Below are positions 1 to 6,506 of a stretch of DNA of 14,580 nucleotides, piece after piece. The notes beneath the pieces were generated by a model, which searched no databases, was not told the DNA's origin, and saw only the letters and a program-made list of their open reading frames with translations. Origin of the DNA: JAVVSR01 sp964604875 (lineage in GTDB: Bacteria; Bacillota; Clostridia; Christensenellales; CAG-917); contig CAZSAC010000041.1 of the NCBI GenBank assembly GCA_964604875.1, positions 1 to 14,580 of the forward strand. Direction: 5' to 3'. Within the stretch, counting starts at the first letter, position 1; every line of letters begins with the position of its first letter. The position numbers and the translations under genes are program-made.

Positions 1-400
1 ATTTAATAACCAAAAAAAATTCTCTGTAGGGTTTCAAGCTAATTTAAATAGGTAAAGCCTTTAATCACTCTACCCTTTATAGATTTAAAATATCCGCCGA
101 AAAGCTTCTACAACTTACTCACTTTTAAGTTGATTAAACAAAGTATAGCTATTTAAAAAATATTATTCTTAGCAATTTTTAAAAAATTCAAGATATGCGA
201 AGAGTGTCATTATGGTCATCTGAAATAATAAGCTTGCTTGTTCCTAAAAAAAACTAAGCCTCTGAGAGTATACTTTTTACCCCTATTCTGTAAGTCTATT
301 TTTAAATCGGTAGAAAATTGATCAACCAATTTCAAATATACCATAATTTTATAAGCAGTAAATACGCTCTATTAAAAAAATTTCGGATAACCTAAAACCG
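1..400. other. AT-rich non-coding stretch left of the cluster
   Basis: No convincing coding region is visible on either strand. The stretch is very AT-rich with many A and T runs. It has a small inverted repeat (AAATTG at 315-320, CAATTT at 327-332). There is a weak plus-strand promoter-like pair, TTGATC at 318-323 and CATAAT at 342-347 with an 18-bp spacer, matching the consensus at 4/6 and 5/6. A short plus-strand ATG frame near 196 lacks a ribosome binding site and was not called. I see no tRNA or rRNA signature. Confidence 0.5.
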
Positions 401-526
401 CCCAATCAAATTTTAATGTTGAAAAAATAAAACGCACAATAAAAACCGTCCCTCGCAAGCAATCTCGGAAGTGTCACAAAAAAGCTCACAGCTATGTTTT
501 TCATCTTGTGCGTATATTGTATTGGG
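401..526. other. Nested inverted repeats; candidate structured RNA or ftsZ 3' terminator
   Basis: Three nested complementary pairs are visible: CCCAAT 401-406 with ATTGGG 521-526, ACGCACAA 432-439 with TTGTGCGT 506-513, and AAAAAC 441-446 with GTTTTT 496-501. A small apical hairpin AGCT-cac-AGCT lies at 483-493. Read on the plus strand they form a rod with an internal bubble, followed by the terminator-like hairpin at 521-566. Read on the minus strand, the 8-bp stem is followed at once by TTTATTTTTTC (431-421), so it could end the ftsZ transcript about 110-200 nt past the stop codon. The sequence alone does not settle the strand or whether this is a small RNA. The rod with a bubble resembles 6S RNA only superficially. 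Confidence 0.35.
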
Positions 527-566
527 TATCGCAGTCCCTTTATTATAAGAGACTGCGCCAATTTTT
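521..566 (+). terminator. Rho-independent-like terminator facing ftsZ
   Basis: The stem CGCAGTC (530-536) pairs with GACTGCG (551-557). After one C/A mismatch it continues with CTT (538-540) and AAG (547-549) around a six-base loop. An outer pairing ATTGG (521-525) with CCAAT (558-562) leads directly into a T run (562-566) on the plus strand. The minus-strand side has no T run, so the orientation is plus, convergent with ftsZ. No plus-strand gene for it to terminate is visible in the window. ATTGG could alternatively pair with CCCAAT at 401-406, which would exclude the outer stem. Confidence 0.5.
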
Positions 567-619
567 ATATTAACCTGTAATTTGTGGCTAGCAATTCTTG
601 CATTGCCCTATTTTATGTA

Positions 620-1825
620 CTAATTACCGCTACGGCTACGAATCATTCTCAAGAATTCGGGAATGTCTTTGTCCCCTGTATCAATACGACTGGGAGCAAC
701 TTCTTCTCTGCGAGCGCCCGCCATAACGGGTTGGCGCGCTTCAACTTGAGGAGCAGGCTGAGCAATTTCTGCGCGGATTTCCTTCATTTCTACAACTTCA
801 GATTTAATCGGAGCTTCAAAAACGCTAGAGTCGAACAATTTTTGTTCAACATTGAACGAGGGAACGTTTCCACGAGCTACCACGCCATTGAAACCGGTTG
901 CGATAATCGTTACGATAACTTCGTTATCCAATTCTTCGTCGATGCCTGCGCCGAAAATAATGTTAGCTTCAGAGTCAACAACGTCTTGAACAAGACGGCT
1001 TGCCTCGGCAACTTCTGATAAGGATAAATCCAATCCGCCGGTTACGTTGATGATAACGCCCGTTGCGCCCTCGATGTCTGTTTCCAAAAGCGGGCTTTGA
1101 ACGGCTTGACGTACAGCTTCAAGCGTACGGTTTTCACCGCTGCCACAGCCGATGCCCATATGAGCAAGACCTTTATCGGACATAACTGTGCGAACGTCGT
1201 TGAAGTCCAAATTTATTAACGCGGGGTTAACAATTAAGTCGGAAATGCCTTGAATACCTTGACGTAAAACGTCGTCGGCAACTTGGAACGCCTTAACAAT
1301 AGGAGTGCCCTTCGGAACAACGCTTAAAAGCTTTTCATTTGGAATGATAACAAGCGTATCAACAAACTTGCGCAGGTTTTCAATACCTCTTTCAGCGTTC
1401 TCCATACGTCTTTTGCCCTCAAAGCTAAAAGGTTTGGTGACAACTGCGACCGTCAATATGCCCATTTCACGAGCAAGACTGGCAACCACTGGAGCAGCGC
1501 CTGTACCGGTTCCACCGCCCATACCACTTGTGATGAAAATCAAATCGTTATCTTTTAAAACTTCTTTAATTTCTTCAACGCTTTCTTGAGCGGCCTTTTC
1601 GCCGATATCAGGGTCAGCGCCTGCGCCTAAACCCTTTGTTAGTTGAGCGCCGATTTGAATTTTCAACTCAGCCTTTGAACGAGTCAAAGTTTGAAAATCT
1701 GTATTCATAGCAACAAACTCTGCGCTTTTAATACCAGCGTCTATCATTCTATCAACGGCGTTATTTCCGCCTCCGCCTACACCGATTACACGAATACGAG
1801 CACAATTTACAGGTGATCCGTACAT
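620..1825 (-). CDS. ftsZ: Cell division protein FtsZ
   Basis: This is the tubulin-like GTPase that polymerises at mid-cell into the Z ring and recruits the divisome. The protein is 401 aa, normal for the family. The GTP-binding N-terminus has the glycine-rich VIGVGGGGNNAV segment (about residues 13-24). The tubulin signature GGGTGTG is at 103-109. The T7 catalytic loop NLDFND (205-210) keeps N205, D207 and D210. After a variable linker of about 65 residues, the conserved C-terminal peptide DKDIPEFLR (385-393) binds FtsA and similar partners, and a short basic tail follows. The start is ATG at 1825 because GGAGG lies 8 nt upstream. An in-frame ATG at 1840 overlaps that GGAGG and would add five residues, so it is less likely. 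ftsZ is last in the cluster, about 100 nt after ftsA. A weak GGCG/CGCC hairpin (1865-1877) sits in that gap. Confidence 0.97.
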   Translation of the reverse strand: MYGSPVNCARIRVIGVGGGGNNAVDRMIDAGIKSAEFVAMNTDFQTLTRSKAELKIQIGAQLTKGLGAGADPDIGEKAAQESVEEIKEVLKDNDLIFITSGMGGGTGTGAAPVVASLAREMGILTVAVVTKPFSFEGKRRMENAERGIENLRKFVDTLVIIPNEKLLSVVPKGTPIVKAFQVADDVLRQGIQGISDLIVNPALINLDFNDVRTVMSDKGLAHMGIGCGSGENRTLEAVRQAVQSPLLETDIEGATGVIINVTGGLDLSLSEVAEASRLVQDVVDSEANIIFGAGIDEELDNEVIVTIIATGFNGVVARGNVPSFNVEQKLFDSSVFEAPIKSEVVEMKEIRAEIAQPAPQVEARQPVMAGARREEVAPSRIDTGDKDIPEFLRMIRSRSGN

Positions 1826-1833
1826 AATTATAT

Positions 1834-1838
1834 CCTCC
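1834..1838 (-). promoter_or_regulatory. Ribosome binding site that fixes the ftsZ start
   Basis: GGAGG on the minus strand is 8 nt before ATG 1825. It forms part of the upstream ATGGAGG at 1840, so the longer reading frame would use its own Shine-Dalgarno sequence as coding sequence. This favours the 401-aa FtsZ. Confidence 0.8.
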
Positions 1839-1926
1839 ATAGAGTTTAATTTTTATTTATTTTAGGCGAATAACGCCCATTTTTCATTCTAATCTTGTCG
1901 ATAAAACGTTTAAGTTTACCATATTT

Positions 1927-3102
1927 TTAAGAAAACTTTTCCACAAGCCTTTGAAGCATACTGGCAAACATACCTTTATTGTTTGCGTTAAGTCTTCCGG
2001 CGACATCAAGCAAACTTATTGAGCTGGAAAACTCCGGCTTGGTATATTGAGGCACTTGCGGACTGACGATTTCCACTTGCTTGCCGAGCTTTGCGGCGAT
2101 ATATTCCCTCGACCCTCGGATTCCCGTAACTCCGCCACCGGTCAAATAAACTGTTGCGTACGGAGGACACTCAAACTGAGACTGATTGATGCCTTCATTT
2201 ATAAATTCAACAATAGTATTAAGCCTAGCTTTCGCAACTTCGTTTATATCTATTGCGCAGAGATGATATTTTCCATCATCGCCTGCGGAATAAAAATCAG
2301 TTTCAGAATAATCCCGTGAAATGTCGATTTTCCCTTTAATTTCTTGAGCAACCTTGAAAGGAACTTCAAACATCAACGCAATATCGCTTTCGATATGACC
2401 GCCACCAAGCGAGAAGGATGACAAATGAAGCAAACCGTCTCCCCTAACGACAGCAACACTGCTGCTGATATAACCAACGTCAGCCAACAAAACCGCTTTC
2501 GCCCTTGCGTCGTTATCAAACAAGCTCATCGTTTCCGCCCAGATTGCAGAAATATATTCCACCTCTTTCATGCCAAGCTCTCTGGCTATGTTTTCAAATA
2601 GCAATGTGAATGTCCTTTCACATAAGATATATGACAAAAGCCCCGTCAGTTTATAAGCGTTTAAACCACGCGGCTCAATATACCTCTGAGTTAAATCATC
2701 AATCGTATAGTATATAGCCGAATAATTGATTGTGGTATATTTCGGATGGTTGACATACGTATCGCCCTGCTCATATAACGCAGTAATATCTGCATCGGTA
2801 ATTTTTGAAGAACGCGCCCTCGCCAATACCACCTCTTTACACACAATTGCAGAAAACTCACTCGGAACGCCGATATAAAGTTTTTTGATTTTCAAACCGG
2901 AGTCCATCTCCGCCATCCTAACAGCTTTTGAAACTGCAATCTTTAAGTCGTCAACATTAAACCAAGCCCCTCCGGAAAAACCGCCATAATAACACGAGCC
3001 GAAACCCTTTATATTATATATACCTTTTGCGGTTCTCTCGCCGATAGCTATATTGACTTTTTTTGAGCCTATATCCAAAATGGCGACTTCGTTGTATTTC
3101 AT
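1927..3102 (-). CDS. ftsA: Cell division protein FtsA
   Basis: This is an actin-fold ATPase that tethers FtsZ to the membrane and recruits later division proteins. The protein is 391 aa. The phosphate-1 loop LDIGSKKV is at 9-16. The FtsA-specific 1C/SHS2 region follows at roughly 80-165. The second nucleotide-binding strand reads ADVGYISSSVAVVRGDG (207-223), and the adenosine-site TGGGV is at 321-325. The last 15 residues (377-391, with hydrophobic M, F, L and V and basic R and K) look like the amphipathic membrane-targeting helix. The phosphate-2 loop lacks the DxGGGTT form seen in E. coli or B. subtilis; I recall similar variants in Clostridia. The start is ATG with GGAG 5 nt upstream. The gene leads a separate ftsA-ftsZ transcript with its own promoter (3169-3197) and an unusual leader. 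Confidence 0.93.
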   Translation of the reverse strand: MKYNEVAILDIGSKKVNIAIGERTAKGIYNIKGFGSCYYGGFSGGAWFNVDDLKIAVSKAVRMAEMDSGLKIKKLYIGVPSEFSAIVCKEVVLARARSSKITDADITALYEQGDTYVNHPKYTTINYSAIYYTIDDLTQRYIEPRGLNAYKLTGLLSYILCERTFTLLFENIARELGMKEVEYISAIWAETMSLFDNDARAKAVLLADVGYISSSVAVVRGDGLLHLSSFSLGGGHIESDIALMFEVPFKVAQEIKGKIDISRDYSETDFYSAGDDGKYHLCAIDINEVAKARLNTIVEFINEGINQSQFECPPYATVYLTGGGVTGIRGSREYIAAKLGKQVEIVSPQVPQYTKPEFSSSISLLDVAGRLNANNKGMFASMLQRLVEKFS

Positions 3103-3110
3103 ACTATCTC

Positions 3111-3148
3111 CGTGCGTATGTGCGTATATGCACGTGCGTGTGCGTGCA
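3111..3148. repeat. 38-nt alternating pyrimidine-purine tract in the ftsA leader
   Basis: Every step from 3111 to 3148 alternates pyrimidine-purine (19 dinucleotides: CG, TG, CA and three TA), a composition that favours Z-DNA. It contains four copies of GTGCGT on the plus strand (3112-3117, 3120-3125, 3134-3139, 3140-3145), which read ACGCAC in the ftsA mRNA. The tract ends against the ftsA GGAG at 3108-3111. In the mRNA, TGCACG (3148-3143) can pair with CGTGCA (3134-3129) around an 8-nt loop. The function is unknown to me. Confidence 0.85.
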
Positions 3149-3168
3149 ATATAATAATTGATAGTTTT

Positions 3169-3197
3169 ATTATATACTATATAGGAGTGAATGTCAA
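3169..3197 (-). promoter_or_regulatory. Consensus sigma-A promoter for ftsA-ftsZ
   Basis: On the minus strand the -35 hexamer TTGACA (3197-3192) and the -10 hexamer TATAAT (3174-3169) both match the housekeeping consensus exactly, with a 17-bp spacer. Transcription should start near 3163-3160, giving a leader of about 60 nt that contains the alternating tract. The promoter lies just after the divIB terminator, so it should drive ftsA and ftsZ independently of the upstream genes. Confidence 0.9.
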
Positions 3198-3229
3198 TGG
3201 CATTTTTTATTTTTTTTATAAAAAATAAG

Positions 3230-3256
3230 AAAAAACGCTCATTTTGAGCGTTTTTT
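3230..3256 (-). terminator. Strong intrinsic terminator after divIB
   Basis: The stem is 11 bp: A3230-A3235 plus CGCTC (3236-3240), pairing with GAGCG (3246-3250) plus T3251-T3256, around a 5-nt loop. On the minus strand it is followed by TTTTTTCTTATTTTTT. It begins 28 nt after the divIB stop. The plus-strand side also ends in six Ts, so it could work in both directions. It separates the mraZ-divIB genes from ftsA-ftsZ. Confidence 0.92.
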
Positions 3257-3284
3257 AAAAAGTTTTTAATTAAGTTTGCCTTTT

Positions 3285-4082
3285 TTATGCTTCATTCCAA
3301 ACAAAATCCCCGAGGTTGGGATTATAAACCACGTAACCGCCAAGAATTTCTGGTGAAGTTTCGTCGTAACCTTTATACCATTCATAGACCTTGCTGATAC
3401 GTTGCTTTATAACTTCAGTCGTCAAGTCCCTGACGCTTCCTAAAATTACGTCTACTCCGCTTCTAGCTTTTATATGCAAAATATTGTCCGAAAAAGAAAC
3501 GTCTGATACAAACGCCACAATCTCATCGGGAGTCAACCCTGCGTAACGGAAACTCATCGCAATATTTTGCAAATAGAATATTTCCTCTCCAAAGGCAACG
3601 TCTAACACATTCCCCGGTTGAATATTTAAATTTCCAACAAGCTCAAAACCCGATACGGAGGCAATCCCTTCAGGGAGCTTGTCCTTTATGGCAAGCACCA
3701 CCATATCGCAGTCTACTATTGCATAGCTGTTTGTATTCTGTTGACCTTGCTTAAACGGTATTGCCAAAACCGCGATACGTTTTGATGCGTAAATCACTAT
3801 CTTATTTGGGAAAACTCGTTCAATCCCCAACACCCTAACCGACGGAACCGCCGACTGAATGTTTCTCACCATAGTGCTTTCGCTTACGATAAAAACGTTT
3901 TTCCCTTTTTCTAAACCCGAGGCTTTGACGACTTCTTCCGAAAGCCGAATTTGTTCCTCCTCAGTCTGTGGCTGATCAAACTGAACGGAAATTTGATCTA
4001 CCGAAAAGACTGTCCCGTTTAGGATAAGTACTATCGCAATCAGAGCAAAGCCGACGCAAAGCGTGACCATTCTCTTATTCAT
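3285..4082 (-). CDS. divIB: Cell division protein DivIB/FtsQ
   Basis: This is a single-pass membrane protein of the divisome that, with FtsL and DivIC, links the Z ring to septal wall synthesis. The protein is 265 aa. A very short cytoplasmic end is followed by one membrane segment (about 5-26). A POTRA-type domain spans about 27-102, with the typical run ending in FPNKIVIYASKR. An FtsQ/DivIB beta domain covers roughly 103-225, followed by a C-terminal tail. The start ATG overlaps the murA stop by 8 nt (ATGAATAA), and AGGAAAG lies just upstream, so translation is probably coupled to murA. A strong terminator lies 28 nt past the stop. The family diverges rapidly, so the name rests on domain order and position as well as sequence. 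Confidence 0.88.
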   Translation of the reverse strand: MNKRMVTLCVGFALIAIVLILNGTVFSVDQISVQFDQPQTEEEQIRLSEEVVKASGLEKGKNVFIVSESTMVRNIQSAVPSVRVLGIERVFPNKIVIYASKRIAVLAIPFKQGQQNTNSYAIVDCDMVVLAIKDKLPEGIASVSGFELVGNLNIQPGNVLDVAFGEEIFYLQNIAMSFRYAGLTPDEIVAFVSDVSFSDNILHIKARSGVDVILGSVRDLTTEVIKQRISKVYEWYKGYDETSPEILGGYVVYNPNLGDFVWNEA

Positions 4083-5334
4083 TTTCTTTCCTTACGATTT
4101 TTGCACCGAGCGATGATAGCATTTGTTCAAACTTTTCATATCCCCTATCGATATGATACGCCTTGTTCACAACTGTACGCCCCTCTGCCGCCAATCCGGC
4201 AAGCACCAACGCCGCCCCTCCCCTTAAGTCTGTCGCGTCAACTTCTGCCCCAAACAATTTTGGAACGCCTTGAATAGTTGCGACGTCATTTTTCACCGAT
4301 ATATCCGCTCCCATTTTTTTCAACTCGTCCACGTGCTTAAAACGAGTTTCAAAGATTTTTTCAACTATGCGGCTTTTACCGTCGGCAATAGCAGACAAAA
4401 CCATAACTTGCGGTTGCATATCAGTCGGGAAATACGGATAAGGCGCAGTTTCAATATCCAAAGGTTGCGCTCTACCTTTACTCGATACGCATATTCTATC
4501 ATAAAACGCGTTAATGTTGCAAGCAGTTTTATTGAGTTTAGCTATTAAGGAAGCAATATGCTCGGGATTGACGTTTTCGATTTCTATTTCGCCACCCGCA
4601 ATCGCAACCGCCGTAACCAACGTTCCCGCAACAATTCTGTCGGGTATAGGGTAATACTCCGCTCCGCGCAAGGTACTAACGCCGTCAATTTCAATTATTC
4701 CCTCGCCTGCATTTTTAATTTTTGCGCCCATTTTATTTAAGAGATTTGCAAGGTCGACAATTTCGGGTTCTCTTGCGGCGTTTCTGATAGTCGTATGTCC
4801 CTTAGCAAGCACGGCAGTCATAATAATATTTTCCGTTGCGCCTACGCTTACCTTTTCCAACGTTATGTCCGCGCCGACAATATTATCGGCTGAGCAATCT
4901 ATGTAATCTTCATATTCCGTAATTTTTATATTTAATGCCCGTAAACATTTGATATGTATATCAATAGGTCTTGCGCCAATCGCGCAGCCCCCGGGGAAGG
5001 CAATCTTCGCTTTTCTTGTTGTGGTTATAATCGAACCCAGCAAAAAAATCGACGAACGTATTACCTTCGCCAAATCAGCAGGTATTTCTGAGTTTTTTAT
5101 TCCGCCCCAAATTTCCAACTTTCTTCCCGTCTTTTTAATCTCCACGCCCAACACTTTCAAAATTTCCAACATATTATGTATATCAGAAAGCTCGGGACAA
5201 TCGTAAAACGTAACCTTTTCGTTGGTTAACAAAGCCCCCGCTAATAGAGGCAATAGGGAATTTTTTGCTGCTCCTACACGTGTTTTTCCGTACAGCTTAT
5301 TGCCGCCGTCAATGATAAAACTTTCCAACTTCAT
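4075..5334 (-). CDS. murA: UDP-N-acetylglucosamine 1-carboxyvinyltransferase MurA
   Basis: MurA catalyses the first committed step of peptidoglycan synthesis, adding enolpyruvate from PEP to UDP-GlcNAc in the cytoplasm. From ATG 5334 it is 419 aa, the usual size. Seen: AAKN (K24 and N25, the UDP-GlcNAc-binding pair), the loop PGGCAIGARPIDIH with catalytic Cys117, RSS at 93-95, the general-base aspartate in PTDMQ (D305), and DRGYE near the C-terminus (R397). The cysteine rather than aspartate predicts fosfomycin sensitivity at the target. Three starts are possible. ATG 5373 has no ribosome binding site and adds 13 odd hydrophobic residues. ATG 5334 has GGGGG only 1 nt away. TTG 5328 has it at 7 nt and aligns exactly with E. 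coli numbering (K22, C115). murA occupies the place where murG or murB commonly sit. Confidence 0.95.
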   Translation of the reverse strand: MKLESFIIDGGNKLYGKTRVGAAKNSLLPLLAGALLTNEKVTFYDCPELSDIHNMLEILKVLGVEIKKTGRKLEIWGGIKNSEIPADLAKVIRSSIFLLGSIITTTRKAKIAFPGGCAIGARPIDIHIKCLRALNIKITEYEDYIDCSADNIVGADITLEKVSVGATENIIMTAVLAKGHTTIRNAAREPEIVDLANLLNKMGAKIKNAGEGIIEIDGVSTLRGAEYYPIPDRIVAGTLVTAVAIAGGEIEIENVNPEHIASLIAKLNKTACNINAFYDRICVSSKGRAQPLDIETAPYPYFPTDMQPQVMVLSAIADGKSRIVEKIFETRFKHVDELKKMGADISVKNDVATIQGVPKLFGAEVDATDLRGGAALVLAGLAAEGRTVVNKAYHIDRGYEKFEQMLSSLGAKIVRKENE

Positions 5335-5335
5335 T

Positions 5336-5340
5336 CCCCC
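5336..5340 (-). promoter_or_regulatory. GGGGG ribosome-binding candidate that decides the murA start
   Basis: The minus strand carries GGGGGA directly before ATG 5334. A 1-nt spacing is too short for normal use, whereas TTG at 5328, two codons in, is at a good 7-nt spacing. I infer that TTG 5328 may be the true start. The two proteins differ by only two residues. Confidence 0.4.
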
Positions 5341-5397
5341 AGAGATTATGATAATACATACTATGCAAAACATAAAAATTGTGTTGATTTGGCATTT

Positions 5398-5418
5398 TTT
5401 TTATTATCATAATAAAAA
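5398..5418. repeat. 21-nt AT palindrome in the ftsW-murA gap
   Basis: This is a perfect palindrome around C5408 with core ATTATCATAAT. The same core, as ATTATGATAAT, recurs at 5345-5355 in the same 95-nt gap. The pairing is all A-T, so it would be a weak hairpin, and no T run follows it in the ftsW direction. It could be a binding site or simply reflect base composition. Confidence 0.4.
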
Positions 5419-5429
5419 TTCTACTACAC

Positions 5430-6506
5430 CTATACCTCCCTTTCGGCGCATTTTGCAAGAAGTCCCGTTGCCAAAAGAAACGCCACCAAACTGCTTCCGC
5501 CCGCAGAAACAAAGGGCAACGGCAAGCCGGTCGGCGGAATAGTACCGCTTACAACCGCAAAGTTTACCGCCGATTGTATTGCAATTATCGCAGTTATTCC
5601 CCCTGCAACATAACATTTTAAACGAGTGGCTGCGCCTGCGGCGATTTTTATACCAAAATATATAAAGGTTGCAAAAATCAACATCAAAAACAAGCAACCT
5701 ACCCAGCCCGTCTCCTCGCCGATTACGGATAAAATAAAGTCGCTTTCCGAAAAGGGTAAAAACAAATATTTTTGTCGGCTTTGCCCTATTCCAACGCCAA
5801 ACCACCCTCCGCTTCCCAACGCATAATAGCTTTGGATAAGCTGATAGCCTTCGGCTTGAGGCGTCTCCCACGGATTAATAAATGCAGTCAACCGCCTAAG
5901 CCGATATGGTTCTATCGCAATCATAACGGGAAGCGCAACCAACATCGGCGTCGCCATAACGGCAAAGTGCTTTGTCTTCATACCGCCAATAAAAAGCATT
6001 GTCAGCATTACGGCTCCCACGCAAACCGTGATTGACATATTCGGCTCCAATATGATTAGCAAGCACGTTGCTAAACCCGCTCCAAGCACAACGACGACGT
6101 TTTTAATTTTTGTCATATCCTTTTCCGCCATAAATGCAGATATGAACATAACTAGCCCGAATTTACTGTATTCTGAAGGTTGAATGGTGAAAAAACCAAG
6201 ATTAATCCATCTTTTTGCGCCATAGCTTTCAACGCCCAGCCCAGGGATAAATACGGCGGCAAGCAAAAGTAAACTGATTGCAAGGATAATGTATTTTGTT
6301 TTAATAAGCCATTCGGGTTTAAAATAGCGCATAGAAAACATACCGAAAACTCCGACGGCAAAAGCGATTGCCTGTTTCTTGACAAAGAAAAATGCGTCGC
6401 CCGTTTGAAGTTCCGCGCCATAGCAACTTGCGCTATAGATAAATAAAAGCCCTATCAGCGAAAGCAATATAGCAATCGCCGATACGCCGATAGCGGATTT
6501 ATTCAT
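5430..6506 (-). CDS. ftsW: SEDS-family septal glycosyltransferase FtsW/SpoVE
   Basis: This polytopic membrane protein polymerises lipid II into glycan strands at the septum and works with a class B PBP such as the one encoded upstream. The protein is 358 aa and has the expected roughly ten hydrophobic segments. Family motifs: GAKRWINLGFFTIQPSEYSK (96-115), the NPW...EGYQLIQSYYALGSGG block (211-234), SESDFILSVIGEE (253-265) with the likely catalytic aspartate D257, and GTIPPTGLPLPFVSAGGSS (321-339). The start ATG overlaps the murD stop as ATGA, with AGGA upstream. FtsW and SpoVE are not separable from sequence here, and I prefer ftsW because no second copy is visible. In many Firmicutes murG follows, but here the next gene is murA after a 95-nt gap. 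Confidence 0.93.
   Translation of the reverse strand: MNKSAIGVSAIAILLSLIGLLFIYSASCYGAELQTGDAFFFVKKQAIAFAVGVFGMFSMRYFKPEWLIKTKYIILAISLLLLAAVFIPGLGVESYGAKRWINLGFFTIQPSEYSKFGLVMFISAFMAEKDMTKIKNVVVVLGAGLATCLLIILEPNMSITVCVGAVMLTMLFIGGMKTKHFAVMATPMLVALPVMIAIEPYRLRRLTAFINPWETPQAEGYQLIQSYYALGSGGWFGVGIGQSRQKYLFLPFSESDFILSVIGEETGWVGCLFLMLIFATFIYFGIKIAAGAATRLKCYVAGGITAIIAIQSAVNFAVVSGTIPPTGLPLPFVSAGGSSLVAFLLATGLLAKCAEREV

Noticed and set aside
196..258. Possible 20-codon plus-strand peptide in the left spacer
   Set aside because: There is no Shine-Dalgarno sequence, the surroundings are AT-rich, and it has no recognisable feature.
401..566. Firm assignment as 6S RNA
   Set aside because: A bubble-containing rod and a short GCAAGC string were suggestive, but the internal loop is asymmetric (25 versus 7 nt) and the closing stem is short. 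I kept it only as an unassigned structured element.
584..1018. 144-codon open frame on the plus strand across the ftsZ 3' end
   Set aside because: It lies antisense inside ftsZ, has no ribosome binding site or recognisable motif, and mirrors the codons of a certain gene.
1826..1926. Separate ftsZ promoter in the ftsA-ftsZ gap
   Set aside because: The best pair, CTTAAA with TAGAAT at 17 bp, matches the -35 at only 3/6, and the strong promoter before ftsA suffices.
3191..3247. Short plus-strand frame (16-18 codons) with AGGAG upstream and its stop inside the terminator loop
   Set aside because: The bases are explained by the reverse-strand promoter and T-rich terminator. The peptide is low-complexity (mostly F, I and K), and no plus-strand promoter with proper spacing is present.
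5407..5871. 154-codon minus-strand frame inside ftsW
   Set aside because: It is a shifted frame of ftsW. The motif-bearing ftsW frame covers it completely.
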